NCBI GenBank assembly: GCA_900893395.1
Contig: CAAHFI010718623.1
Location: 1 to 20,022 of the forward strand
Source of the DNA: Euglena gracilis
Lineage: Eukaryota; Euglenozoa; Euglenophyceae; Euglenales; Euglenaceae
Length of the DNA: 20,022 nucleotides
Reading direction: 5' to 3'
Shown: in pieces, positions 1-9,786 of the stretch
Position numbering within the stretch: the first letter of the stretch is position 1
Layout: each line of letters opens with the position of its first letter
Made by a program: the position numbers and the translations under genes
Notes under the pieces: generated by a model
Databases searched by the model: none
What the model saw: the letters and a program-made list of their open reading frames with translations, nothing else
What the model was told of the DNA's origin: nothing

Positions 1-14
1 AACTCCGGCAACAA

Positions 15-130
15 AGGCGCAGTAAGAAGCACCCCCCGCACACGCACAAACACACCAGAACAGAACAGCCGGCAAGGAAAGCAGGACCTCACCATCTTCT
101 TGTGCTTCGCCCTCTTGGTCCCTTCCTCCC
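15..130 (+). repeat. Dispersed repeat box, divergent copy
   Basis: The phrase CACCAGAA followed by CTTGTGCTTCGCCCTC and a TTCCTCC tail matches the order seen at about 2078-2125. The upstream CAGTAAGAAGC-like part is a weak match to the GGCACTAAGCAGG box of the same family. This looks like a decayed member of a short interspersed repeat. The element type cannot be told from the sequence. Confidence 0.45.
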
Positions 131-689
131 CCTTCCTCTGTCGTGGGAGTCCGAGATAGCCGATGGCGCGTCGGGTTAAGAAGCAAAGCTCGGTGCCTTT
201 TTTGCAGACGTCTGAAAATGCACTTCGACACCCAGAAGACAGGAAAACAAACACCTGGTAGAAGAAGAAACACGATCAATCTACCCTAATGATCCAGAAA
301 GAGACGCGCGTCAGAACCTCAAGTCAGAAATTTTTGAATTTTTCTGGAGGATTTAAATGAAAAATGCAGTGAGACCCCAGATCCTGTAAGAAGATGGGAA
401 ATGAACGACATGGACGCAGACGTCCGCACCTTCATATTCTCCAGCGGCTGCGGCCATTGCGGCTCCTTCGCGCCGACAGCATGATTCCATTTCTTTGAAG
501 CTTCATCCTTCATTGAAGTCGAAGGTTGGACAATTTACAACTGATTTGTAAAGTGATGCTCTTCTGGTTCGTGTCCTTCTGGATGTTAATTTGATATTGA
601 ATTCTTCTCTTGAAATGTCCTCGTTCAGCTTGCGCTCCTGTCTTCTGTATTTCGAAGTGAAAGATAAGGATCACCCAAACCTGCGAAAA

Positions 690-850
690 TGGCACTAAGC
701 AGGAGCCCCTAACTCATCGCACCGAACAATCGCGCACCAAGTTAATCCGCCTTCAATAAATCCACACCGCTGATCTGGAGCAGCCTCTTTGATTCTGCCC
801 TTTTTGAACCATCCGACGCCTCGGGCTCCGCACTTTGCCATTGACGACGA
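690..850 (-). repeat. Dispersed repeat, boxes a and b
   Basis: The plus strand holds GGCACTAAGCAGGAGCCCCT followed by AACTCATCGC at 690-720, the box b shared with 2048-2085 and 17735-17770. The minus strand at about 845-818 reads GGCAAAGTGCGGAGCCCGAGG, the box a shared with 17501-17521 and 17819-17838. Here the two boxes have opposite relative orientation compared with the copy at 17494-17770, so the family is mosaic or rearranged. Confidence 0.55.
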
Positions 851-1054
851 CGTTCTTCTCCAGGTCGTGTGGCACTCCGAGCTGCTCCAAGTTGAAGATG
901 GGCTCGGCCCGCGGTGATTCGACGAGCGCTCCGCCCTCGGTCGCTTGTTATCCACTTCAATTTTTTTTTGGTTGGTGAATGGCTTGTTTGCAATAAAAAA
1001 ATGTCCTAGTTGTCTTCTTGTCGTGCTTTTCTTGGCTTGAATAACTTATGACAA

Positions 1055-1095
1055 CTTCCCTTGTACTCCCTCGAGGCAAAACGACAAGGGCGTGG
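1055..1095 (+). repeat. Repeat box c
   Basis: ACTCCCTCGAGGCAAAACG matches ACTCCCTCGGGGCAAAACG at about 17527-17545 with one difference. At the second site it lies directly after box a of the same dispersed family. This ties the left and right flanks of the retroelement cluster to one repeat family. Confidence 0.5.
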
Positions 1096-1295
1096 ACCGT
1101 GGCGAAGGAGCGTGGCGTGAGGCGGCGGGAGACGGCGGCACCGCACCGTTGCTACGCACCGTGATCCGCACCGTTGCTCCACTTTTGCGTTGCATCGTGG
1201 TACCATCTATCCGCGTGGTTCGGTGTGGCCCATTGGGCTGTCCACCCCCCCACCGTTACTTTCACGGGGTAGCCTTTTGGGCTGCACCCCCGTCG

Positions 1296-1418
1296 TCATT
1301 CTTACCAACCGCACACATACAACTTCTCTTTTTTGCAAACCAAATTGTTTCTTTCGTGTGGAACCCTTCTTTTTTTCCCACGTTTTTTAAAAGCTCCATT
1401 TTTTTCCAAGTGTGGGAG
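1296..1418 (+). repeat. 3' tail of LTR element with purine-rich tract
   Basis: This segment is the inverted counterpart of 10299-10419. In both places it abuts the TGTAAAGGGG end of an LTR. The last bases before the LTR, AAGTGTGGGAG, are purine-rich and sit where an LTR element's polypurine tract would lie. That marks the adjoining LTR as a 3' LTR read on the plus strand. Similarity to the other copy stops at about 1296, close to the point that corresponds to where the 2187-4955 copy starts. Confidence 0.6.
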
Positions 1419-1929
1419 TGTAAAGGGGTCCCAACCCAAGAATTGGTCAGAGTTTCCCTGAGTGGGGCCGAAAATCACTGAAACACCACTTACTGGTGTT
1501 CAGTCGAATTTAACCTTGGGGAAAGGTTCTTATGGTTCGTCTTGAAGGCCTGACCTCAATTTATGACCTTTCTGGGCCGATTCTTTGAAATTTTCAAGAC
1601 CGGCCGACCAATTTTCCACAGTAGGATTTGCTATGTTCCCCAATTAACCTAAGAAAGTCCCCACCCGAACCCACCAGTTTCAAACCAAACTCACACACAG
1701 GGTTCTTTACACGACCAATGCACTGGTACAAAACTACAAAAAAAATATATTGATTGTGCATGCAAGAACCAGAATTTGAAGATAAAATTGAATTTCAAGT
1801 TTCAATTCGAAAAGCCCAAGGACGAAAAGAAAAAGTTTGAATATTTTGACTTCGAAGCCCAGCGGCCGCCTCAACAAACAGCCGAGGCCGAAGTATCCGC
1901 GAAAACGTCGAACCAAGAAAGGGTTCTCA
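1419..1929 (+). repeat. LTR copy 1 (3' type)
   Basis: This 511-bp copy runs from TGTAAAGGGGTCC to GGGTTCTCA, so it has TG...CA ends. It is about 12% different, over its first 200 bases by eye, from the LTR at 7107-7624, and shares with all copies a GCGGCCGCCTCAACAAA block near its 3' part. It is preceded by the 3' tail and followed by ATTAATATTG, not by Gag, so it behaves as a 3' LTR. It probably is the other LTR of the minus-strand element at 2187-7624, turned round. Confidence 0.8.
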
Positions 1930-2186
1930 ATTAATATTGATTGATTGACTTCTTCTTCTTCCGATCGAAATGGTATTTGACGTTCCTTTCTTCTGGGTGT
2001 CTGGGTGTTGAAGGGCAAATTAAGAATCAGCCAACTTCGGCGAAAAAAGGCACTAAGCAGGAACTCCTAACCCAGCACACCAGAATAAGGTCTTTGTGCT
2101 TCGCCCTCGGTGTTCCTTCCTCCGCGTACCGTGTATGCGTGGTCGTGTGTTCACAATTACAATATGGTACGCCATTTTTTTTGTCC
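1930..2186 (+). repeat. Inter-element segment with dispersed repeat box
   Basis: This stretch lies between the end of LTR copy 1 and the start of the 2.8 kb region. It contains box b (GGCACTAAGCAGGAACTCCT at 2050-2069, then AACCCAGC) followed by GGTCTTTGTGCTTCGCCCTC. The latter is the reverse complement of the GGGCGAAGCACAAAGACC seen at about 17569-17586. The repeat either inserted at, or was captured by, the rearrangement junction. No gene is visible. Confidence 0.5.
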
Positions 2187-4955
2187 CAACGCATCACACG
2201 ACACTCATGCTTAGAATGACACGTTTCGGGCACCCAAGGCGGGTCGGGTTGCAACTACGAAAAGTTGCACGCCGAGCCACAATGGGTCCTAGGCATGGTT
2301 TCGCGTTTCCAACACTTCGAACCTTTTTTTTTGACAAACCGTCATTCACCAAATCTGGTTGTAGGCTTCATGGTTTTTTTGCTTGTTAGCCTTGCGTTAG
2401 GGTTCTTTCCCACAAGCAGAAAACTCCTTTTTTTTGTTGGGCTCTTTTGATTGGGTTTTTTTGCTTAATCCCTCTTTGAGGAGCAAATTACCATCCTTTT
2501 TTGAAGCGTTGCAACTTTTTTGTTGGGAGGATTGTTGAATTTCGTGATCTGTTGCTTGTCGCGACCAAGCACCAAAAATCAGAAACAACGAAAACAACCC
2601 CGCAAACCGCGGGATTGGTTCCCCGCAACGAAAATTCATCACTTTTCCCACAAACGTAAAATGAATCTGACTTACCGCCATTTTTGTGGGGGGGACTCAC
2701 ATCAACCCGTGCCCTCCCGGGCCATCTCTCAAATCTTGGTCCAAAATTTCCACCTCTTAGAGAAAAAATGCGCTTGGAAAATGTGTCCACCTTTTGCTTT
2801 TCAAAAAGCAAATCTAAAACTGTGAAATTCTAATCTCCTTGGCATTCCAAAAATTGTTCCTCCGAACCCAAAAATCCTGGGGGGTACCTACAGGAGCCTC
2901 ACTGACAGAATCGTCGGCCATGTCCCTGGCAGGGCAAGTTTATTTCCCAAAATGCTCTGAAAATCCTGCACACCGTCCTTTATGGGGGCGTTTGGGTTCC
3001 ACCTCCTCTCCGAAAACAACCCCTTTAAATTCCCTGAAATTATGTCGGTACCACACACCGACTTTTCGTTGGAACGCCCCCCATTCACTCGCTTCCAAAT
3101 GAGTAGGGCTCCTGTCCCTTTTGTTCATCTCAACGTTATTCATTTCTTCCACACAACACAACCCGTGAAAACGAACAGATTCCACCTCCCACACTTGCCC
3201 AATAAAAACGTCAGACTTTGTGCCTTGTGTAAAATCGGCAGACTCAAAACTTCCATTGGTCAACTGTTTAACCCAATTTTTCTTCTCTTTCCCCAAACGG
3301 GCGGAAGAAAATTGAAATAATTCACTTTTTTCCACTTGGTAAAATTGAGGGGGTGCAAAATGCGTGTGAACCCACCCCTCTTCCTTTTCCACCAGAAAAT
3401 TGTCCACTTCCCCCACCCTTTCCCAAAACCTGTGGTTTATCCAAATTCCAAACTCCCTTTTGTCATGGGTCTTTCGTGAGGGGGTACCATGGGGGACCGA
3501 CACCAAACCCTTCCACTTTTGAATTTGCCTTTCCTCTTGCCAGTCTACCTGAAACAAATGACCAAATCTGGGACTCGGCATTTTTTTATGTGACGTCCCA
3601 CCAAAAATGTTTCCGCCAAAGCAGTTATAATGTCCTTTGGACCCGGGGATGGTGGTGAATTTGCACCAAAAACCCGGCCACAAACGGTTTGGCAAACCCT
3701 CCACCATTCCCCAGATACGAGTGGGCATTTCGTAGTCAAAAGAACCACATTGACAAAAATCAACGTTCAAAAAAATAAGCCCTTTCAAAATCCACGGCCT
3801 CTAATAAGGCCGTTTCGGAGAATTTTAATGAAAATTCTGGGGGGTTGTAAAAATTGTGTTTTGAAAAGTGTTATTTTTGGGCGAGAATCGGCATCCTCCA
3901 AATTTCGTTCACAAGTGGTGGGGTCTTGACCATATTTCGTATGAAGCACGGATGTCAAAGTCACGTCCACCACCGCTCCAGATTTCGTTTCCGTAAAAAG
4001 CTTCAAAGCCTTTGGTGATTTTGACCCAAAAAAACTGCTGGACTTTGTCCAAATAAGTGTTTCACTGTGGCGCAAATATTTTCTGGAACTAATTTTGCGC
4101 TAGGGGCACTTGAACAAAAGTGTTGCTCTGAATCTTTTGGCCATCATTTTTTCCTTGGGCAGTGTCCCAACCTTTGTCATAAAAATTGGTCGTCCCGCCC
4201 CCCATGCCTCGTCCTCCCCCCCATGGGCATGGGGCCCAAAACTGGGTGCGGGGTGGGCTGGATTTGCATCCAGACTTTTTGTCCAACAGTTAGAGGCATT
4301 ATTCCCAACCTGACAAAAACACTTAAACGGTGCCCTGATTACACAGGTTGTGTGGTTGGGGTTTGGGAGCGGTGCTTCTTTCACCTCTGAAGAATCTTTC
4401 GGCAACGCCCCCCCTTCTTGAGCATTTCTTATGAAATTCTGAGAAAAATTCTTGTTTCGCGTTTTTTGAACGAATTCGGTCGCCCCCAACCAAACAGGGG
4501 GTTGACTCCTTTCAGGGGGGGGCACCTTGCCCTTTAAATTCTGTCCCCCATCTGTTTGTTCAAGACATCCCTGTGTCATTCTGATGGTTTGAGCGGGTGG
4601 AAATGAAAATCGCTGGGGGAAAACAGCAATTTTTGTCCAATTAGCCACCCATTGAGTGAAAGAAGCAAATTTGTCCCTTGCCAACTCATTTCTGACATTT
4701 TATTCGTTCTGGTTCTCATTCCTCATTTCTTTCTGAAAAATCTGAGGAAACTCCCGTATTTGAACATGACAGTTGTCCACATGAGATTTGAAAAAATTCC
4801 GAATCGTCCAAAATTCTGTCTCAAAAACGTTTTCAATTTTCCCCAAAAAACGTTGTTGAAACTCTGGACAGTTTTGGTACGAAAACCTGCCAACGGAAAG
4901 AAAGTTCAGGCCCGTGAACTGAAAATCTGTTGATTTTTGCCCTTTTTCCACCATG
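2187..4955 (-). repeat. 2.8 kb internal region, copy 1, unknown content
   Basis: This region matches 10420-13281 end to end at roughly 93-97% by eye in sampled stretches, apart from one 90-bp difference. Read in the element's sense (minus) strand, it has an open frame of 282 aa at 3788-2940, a 194-aa frame at 4684-4100, and a 72-aa frame at 3763-3545 whose residues such as CPLVSGEW and VGRHIKKCRVPD recur in the second copy. I do not recognise any protein family. It lies directly 3' of the Gag-like region, where pol would be in a complete LTR element. It could be a third coding region, captured DNA, or a long non-coding filler as in large non-autonomous elements. Confidence 0.6.
2251..2268. 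other. Short hairpin in element 3' part, copy 1
   Basis: GCAACT pairs with AGTTGC across a 6-base loop. The matching place in the second copy (10481-10497) also forms a hairpin with a 7-bp stem. Conservation of the fold in both copies suggests it predates their split. No function can be read from it. Confidence 0.35.
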
Positions 4956-6288
4956 TCCCAAAACGAGGTACCAACAAAAATTCAAATTTTGCAACCAAAA
5001 ACGGTGCCTTCCCCCATCATCGCCACCCCTGCCCCCATCCCTGTGAGCAAAATCTGTACCAGGACCATGACAGATGGAACTTTTTCATGCATTTAAACGG
5101 CAAATTCCCACACGCTTCGATGGGGGGCATTCAAAAGGGGTATTGTTTGTGAGGCTGTAACTTCCAAACTTACAGAAAGAAAATCAACCATTCTGGGGGA
5201 AACCAAAACAGAGAGTGAGGGGGGTAAAAAATGTTGGGGGTTGGGTAACAGGAACGTGCAAAGTGTGGCTTTGACAAGATGGGGTAGAGACCACCTTATG
5301 GTGCTCCTCCCTTTTTGCCAAGACCGTCATTCCAGCACTGTTGCCCCAAAAAAACGCTCCGCCTACCTCTGGGCCTAGGTTGCCCGAGTAGGCAGCGACG
5401 GGGGGAAAATTTCAAAATCTGAAAAACCAACCCACTCACTCACTCTGTGCTTCTGCTTCTCGGTCCCTCAGGTCCCAACCCAGGCCTTCTCATCTTTTCA
5501 AGTCCCAACCCTGTTCTTATCATTCCTTCAGATCCCAACCCATAGCTGGGTGGTTGGGGCCGTCCTCCCTGTGCTGGTTGCTCCTGGCCCCCCCTGCACC
5601 GCCACCACAGCGGTGCGGGGGAGTGGGCCCCCGGACGCCGCCACCACAGCGACGCCGGGGTTGGAGGTCTCCCTTCCCGGGGTGTGAAAACAAAATTTGC
5701 GGCCACCGATTTGGACAGATGGAAAAAACTGTCCACGTTGACCCCCTTCCGCAATAAACTGGGGTTTTGTCCGTTTGAAAATTTTGAGACCCTCCAATTG
5801 AGAAAAGCGTCGCTCAATCCCAATAACCAAAGTGGAAATTTCTACAACTCCCTGAATTTTCAGCAAAACTGCCTGAAACGGCGTTTGATTTGAGTTTTCC
5901 AAACCCAAAACTGGTAATTTCTCGTCAAAAAGTTCTTGCCTTTTGACGCTGTTGTCCAGAGTAAAAATGGGCTGGAATCCCGCTGAATTTTGATCACTTT
6001 TGACCAAAGCGGCTTCCATTTTTGGATCTGGGGCATCTGAAGTTTTTCCAACTTTGCCCAGGGAAATTGAAAAAATTCTTCGCCAAGTACCTCAAACTGA
6101 ATTATTTCGTGCGCTCTCATCCTTGCACGTTCCTCCCAAGCATCTTTGTTTCCCCCCTCCATCTCCATTTTCACAGGGGGCGCTGAAATTTGTGTGAAGG
6201 GGACAATTCCCATTTCTCCTCCACCAGCTAAAAAAAGTTGATCCGTGCCTGCTCCCATGAGTGGTGGGGGTGGCAAAAGGTAAAAATT

Positions 6289-6422
6289 TCCCGCATGGAG
6301 ATTTCCACCCATCTCCGACAACATTGGCTGAAAAAAATGTGAAACCACAGCAAAAATCTGTGGAACCAGGAAAAGTTGTCCCGTACGGAGGATATCACCC
6401 ATCTCCCACCGTTTTGGCTGAA
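6289..6422. repeat. Internal 90-bp direct duplication in Gag-like region
   Basis: A phrase starting TCCCGCATGGAGATTTCCAC at 6289 and ending TTGGCTGAA recurs from 6379 as TCCCGTACGGAGGATATCAC ending TTGGCTGAA, 90 bp apart. The same pair is present inverted in copy C at about 14900-15045. The duplication therefore predates the two copies. Confidence 0.6.
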
Positions 6423-7088
6423 TCTGCCAAATTCACAGGAAATTTCTGTGACGGGGAAAGGGAAAATTCACTTTTTTCACTTGAAAACTGAAAGATCCTT
6501 GGATGAGAAAACGCCTGGGTTTTTTAGTGGGGGAAAATGTGTGCCAATTTGTAAATGGGACCCTCCCCCCCACAATAAATGTTTCTGAAAATGCATACCT
6601 CTGGCAAAAAAATTGGGGAGGCTTGAGAAATTTGCAGAAAATTCTGGGTCCTCAAAGAAATTCGTGCTGAAATTGGCCACGTTGATTGTGAAAAATCTTC
6701 TCGGGTCTGAGAATTCAGTGGAAACCCCTGAAAATCTGCTGGGAATTTACTTTTCTGAAAAATCTGTGGTGATGCGACAAGAAAATTTGGCAAGAATGAT
6801 CTTTCTGAAAAATCAGCAGATGGAATGCATTGTGGCAGTGAAATTTTTCCACCTGACACTTTTGAATGCATAGGAGCCTTAGGACTGTGTTTGGCACACA
6901 ATTGTCGTGTGTTGTATGTGTCCGCCTGCTGAGGTCCACCAGTAATACCGCGAGCTGGGGGGCCATTTCCGGGCCTTCCTCCACCAGGTGCAGCTTTCAA
7001 TAACGTGCTTGTTCCTTCAGCGTCAATCTTTCTTCTTGTTTTTCTTCTTTATCTTTCTTCTGTTTCACCTGCCGGGAGAGCCTTGCTC

Positions 7089-7106
7089 TGGCCGTGGGAT
7101 CCTCCA
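7089..7106 (-). promoter_or_regulatory. Primer-binding-site-like sequence, copy A
   Basis: On the minus strand the bases right after the LTR's terminal CA read TGGAGGATCCCACGGCC. Starting with TGG directly after the LTR is what a site complementary to a tRNA 3' CCA end would show. The equivalent in copy C (14170-14187) starts TGGAGGTCCTACCC, so only the first bases are shared. The tRNA could not be identified. Confidence 0.45.
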
Positions 7107-7624
7107 TGAAAACCCTTTCTTTGGTACCGATTTTTTGCGGATCCTTCGGCCTCGGCTGTTTGTTGAGGCGGCCGCCGGGCTTCGAAGTCAAAATATTCAA
7201 ACTTTTTTTTTGTCCTTGGGCTTTTCCAATTGAAACTTGAAAATTCAACTTTTCCTCAAATTCCGGTTCTTGCACGCACAACCAATTGATGATTTTATTT
7301 TTTTTAGAGTTTTGTACCAGTGCATTGGTTGGGCAAGGAAGCCTGTGTGTGAGATTGGTTTGAAATTGGTGGGTTCGAGTGGGGAATTTCCTAGGTTGAT
7401 TAGGGAAAAATGGCAAACCCTACTGTGGAAAATTGGTCGGCCGGTATTGAAAATTTCAAAGAATCGGCCCATCAAGGTCACGAATTCAGTTCAGGCCTTC
7501 AAGCCGAACCATAAGAACCTTTCCCCAAGGTTAAATTCTACTGAACACCAATAAGTGGTGTTTCAGTGACTTTAGGCCCCAGTCAGGCAATTTTTGGCGA
7601 ATTTTGGGTTCGGACCCCTTTACA
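7107..7624 (-). repeat. LTR copy 2 (5' LTR of copy A)
   Basis: This 518-bp copy is oriented on the minus strand, from TGTAAAGGGGTCC at 7624 to GGGTTTTCA at 7107. It is followed on the minus strand by the primer-like site and Gag-like region, so it is a 5' LTR. On its outer side (7625 onward) the older pol-type element begins. An open frame of 139 aa on the minus strand (7416-6997) crosses the LTR's inner edge into the Gag leader. Confidence 0.85.
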
Positions 7625-7892
7625 AAATTATCCAGAAAAAGGCGCTCGTGCAGAATCTCAAAGCAGAAATTGTTGAAGTATCCGAAAAATTTCAATTAAA
7701 GATGCAAATCTCAAGACGAACAGCGCTGGAGAACTTCAGGAGCGAGCAGCAGAAGCCAGAGCAGCTGGACAACCTGACGGCGCGGGTCGACTGTGGCGAA
7801 CCATCGCTTCCCCGTTTTTAAAAGAAATTTCCCCAAGAGAAACTTTCACAACCCAAACCCCCCCCAGTGACGGCCACTGACCCTGGAAGACG
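7625..7892 (+). other. Leader segment of the RT element
   Basis: A short open stretch here translates to a charged, probably helical peptide (KALVQNLKAEIVEVSEKF and on to EQLDNLTARVD). Bases 7629-7715 resemble 291-375 near the window's left edge. It may be the remains of an upstream reading frame of the RT element, or a repeat in its own right. No domain is recognised. Confidence 0.3.
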
Positions 7893-8064
7893 GTGGTCAG
7901 AAGACCCCGCAAGGGGCAGACGCAACAACCAGCAGGCCCCTACGGCCATTGGAACCAGGTCCATGGGGCCAACATTCCAAAACACATAATGTGTTCAAGC
8001 GGGGCTATGACGGCTATAACCGCACAGGCCATGAAGGCAACAAAGGCCATGACCAGAACCGGCA

Positions 8065-8826
8065 ATGAAGGCATCTACATCATCCAAAGTCGCTGGAACA
8101 AAGGCCAAGGTGGCCACCAGCACCAAGACCCCACAAGACATGGCAGGGTCAGAAAAGGTCAAACACACCATCCCCATCCTTTCTCAATCACACCACCCCC
8201 TAGGGGTCAAGAGTAGGGCCCAAAGGACCCCTCAAGATTTCAAATGGGCATGGCGACACAGAACCAAATCAGGCCATTGGGACCTGTCAAGTTATCATCA
8301 AGACCATTGGCTCCTGGTCAACAAGAAGATCAGAAATTGCAACAAAATAACAAGTGGATCCTTCACAGGCCCCCCAGAAGCTAATGGACAGACCTGCAAC
8401 TCCAACTGGCAACAGGAACGTGGAGACTCCCCACCGGCATTTATTCCCGTTCAATCAACAAGGGTGGGACCCTCAGAGGCCCCCCTATGGTATGGCTACC
8501 AACCCCATCAACATCAAGCAGACCAGATGGGCCAAACAGGGGCAGTAAGCCCTATGGTATGTCTTCCAACAACAAGCAAGATCTTCCCGAGAGAGAGTGA
8601 GAAGAGAGGAGAGTTCATGCACGTCCCCCCAGGAACGTTTGGTTTTCCCAAGGGCTCAAGCACCTGGGGCTCTAGGGGCTGTGAAATGTCCAACACCCCC
8701 CACCAAGTCCCCAAAGGATCATTTTATTCTGGAAATAAATTACATGGAGGAAAAATAGGGAGACACCCCCCTGTACCAGAAACTTCAGAAAAGTCTAAAA
8801 TGGGGGTCAAAAAATGCCCCTCCTAG
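8065..8826 (+). CDS. Q/P/G-rich open frame upstream of RT (fossil element part)
   Basis: An uninterrupted 253-residue frame precedes the RT region. It is rich in Pro, Gln, Gly, Ser and Lys, with phrases such as HQHQADQMGQTGAVS and HPPVPETSEK, and no catalytic motif. In DIRS/Ngaro-type elements a low-complexity Gag end or linker often precedes RT, which fits the position. It may alternatively be only the surviving part of a longer frame. It belongs to the older retroelement, not to the host. Confidence 0.45.
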   Translation: MKASTSSKVAGTKAKVATSTKTPQDMAGSEKVKHTIPILSQSHHPLGVKSRAQRTPQDFKWAWRHRTKSGHWDLSSYHQDHWLLVNKKIRNCNKITSGSFTGPPEANGQTCNSNWQQERGDSPPAFIPVQSTRVGPSEAPLWYGYQPHQHQADQMGQTGAVSPMVCLPTTSKIFPRESEKRGEFMHVPPGTFGFPKGSSTWGSRGCEMSNTPHQVPKGSFYSGNKLHGGKIGRHPPVPETSEKSKMGVKKCPS

Positions 8827-9786
8827 CAACATGTCAATTGATTAAAAATTGAATTCAACCCCCTTGGTAAATCCAAAGTTGTCCACCCACCCAAAACCCA
8901 GAGGCAACCTGTACCTGAACCAGGCAGAAAAAATCCTGTTGAAATACGAAAAATAACTGGGTCAATAAAGCGAGTTTGGGATTCAGACACCCAGCATTTA
9001 ATCCCATGGTTTTTAACTTCGAAACCAGAAGGAGGGACAACCAAATGGAGAATGATCAGCGACTGCAGAGAAATTAATCAGATATTTTATGTAAAACCTC
9101 TCAAGCTGGATCATATCAAACACATTTTTCAAGTTTTGGAAAAAAGGCCACTGGCCAGCAAAACTAGACCTAAAGGATGCCCCCTTTCATATTCCATTAA
9201 GTACAGGCCTAAGGTAATTTTTAAGGCATCAGGTGGGCAGACATAGGAATTTCAAACAGGCTGCTTTGGGCTAAAGGTGATGAAAAAGGTGATGCCCAAA
9301 ATTTTCATGAGTGTGATGAAAACATTCGAAAACTGTGGAGAAAAGGGGGGATCCAGGTGTTTATTTACCCGCACGAAATTTTACTTGTGGCCCCCACCCA
9401 AAACATTTTGCAAAGTCAACAAACAGAGTCATCAAAGATTTACTGAATTAAGGGTTCAAAATCAACGTGAAAAAGTCCACCCTGCAGCCCACACAACTGG
9501 TAACCCATCTGGGTTTTCATCTAAACTTCCACGAAGGAAAGTCACTTATGACCCCCCACAAAGTCAAAACCATAAAAATGGAGCTGAGAAAAAACATGAA
9601 AAAAAGATTAAATGTCAAAAAGGCAGTGGGCTGCCACACCCATGCCTGGGGGGGGGGGGCTGGACATCCGCACCGGAGGCCTTGTTCAGGAATTCTGGAG
9701 CAAAGACTCCAGTTTACACATAAATGTAAAGGACCTCAGTGCAGCAACCACCACTGTGAAAAGTTTGAGCCAACCTGGGGAAACAG
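8827..9786 (+). pseudogene. Reverse transcriptase region of pol (fossil)
   Basis: Around 9050-9110 the translation reads MISDCREINQ then KPLKLDHIKHIFQVLEK, matching the early RT fingers/palm region of DIRS/Ngaro-type enzymes (a 'rmi.D.R.lN' block followed by 'k.e.i..i...l'). Around 9385-9400 LLVAPT lies just after the expected catalytic box. At about 9470-9540, STLQPTQLVTHLGFHLNFHE is the typical thumb-side block (P-T-x-x-x-x-x-LGF). Near 9700-9780, SLHINVKDLSAATTTVKSLS is the start of the RNase H-type segment in this family. The region is decayed, with several breaks, and stops where the LTR at 9787 begins. Confidence 0.8.

Larger units (their letters stand above)
1..1295. other. Gene-poor flank with repeat boxes
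   Basis: I recognise no gene here. Open frames on both strands are short, overlap one another and lack family motifs. The stretch does hold several copies of a dispersed repeat that recurs at about 2040-2130 and 17494-18005, listed separately. Bases 291-375 resemble 7629-7715, the segment just outside the LTR at 7107-7624, at roughly 70% by eye. The 3' part, about 1090-1200, is GC-rich with a repeated GCACCGTTGCT-like phrase. It could be host intergenic DNA or old repeat debris. Confidence 0.5.
4956..7106 (-). pseudogene. Gag-like region, copy A (fossil)
   Basis: This lies directly after the 5' LTR on the minus strand and is the counterpart of 14170-16350. Open stretches include 180 aa (6402-5860), 163 aa (6019-5528) and 127 aa (5823-5440). 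They share with copy C a block containing DNSVKRQELF, GVVEISTLVIGIERRF and FFPSVQIGGRKF, with only scattered residue differences. Toward the 3' end there is a low-complexity tail with repeated GLG-E phrases. No zinc knuckle is obvious. The Gag assignment rests on position after the LTR and primer-like site and on protein character, not on a recognised domain. The copy is broken in several places. Confidence 0.5.
1296..7624 (-). mobile_element. Non-autonomous LTR-type retroelement copy A (fossil)
   Basis: Read on the minus strand, the parts are: LTR (7624-7107), TGG-starting primer-site-like bases, Gag-like region (about 7106-4956), a 2.8 kb region of unknown content (4955-2187), a dispersed-repeat segment, and then the 3' tail and LTR in turned orientation (1296-1929). 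No reverse transcriptase, RNase H or integrase motif was found inside it, so it would have needed enzymes from elsewhere. It is a decayed copy with multiple breaks in the coding parts. The two LTRs differ by roughly 12% by eye over 200 bases, suggesting an old insertion, or LTRs from different subfamilies. Confidence 0.65.

Noticed and set aside
695-993. Host gene on the minus strand (83- and 86-residue frames)
   Set aside because: The two frames overlap in different phases, and the DNA includes boxes of the dispersed repeat family found elsewhere in the window.
1268-1290. Dinoflagellate spliced-leader relic (GTAGCCTTTTGGGCT resembles the GTAGCCATTTTGGCT core)
   Set aside because: The match needs gaps, is not at the start of a coding region and is not repeated in tandem. 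It is too weak to support the relic or the organism call.
1419-7624. Reading the opposed LTRs as inverted terminal repeats of a single DIRS-type or DNA element
   Set aside because: The same repeats occur in direct-LTR context: a purine-rich tract and tail before the TG end, and a TGG primer-like site and Gag-like region after the CA end. The opposed arrangement is better explained by inversion of one end. It remains the main alternative.
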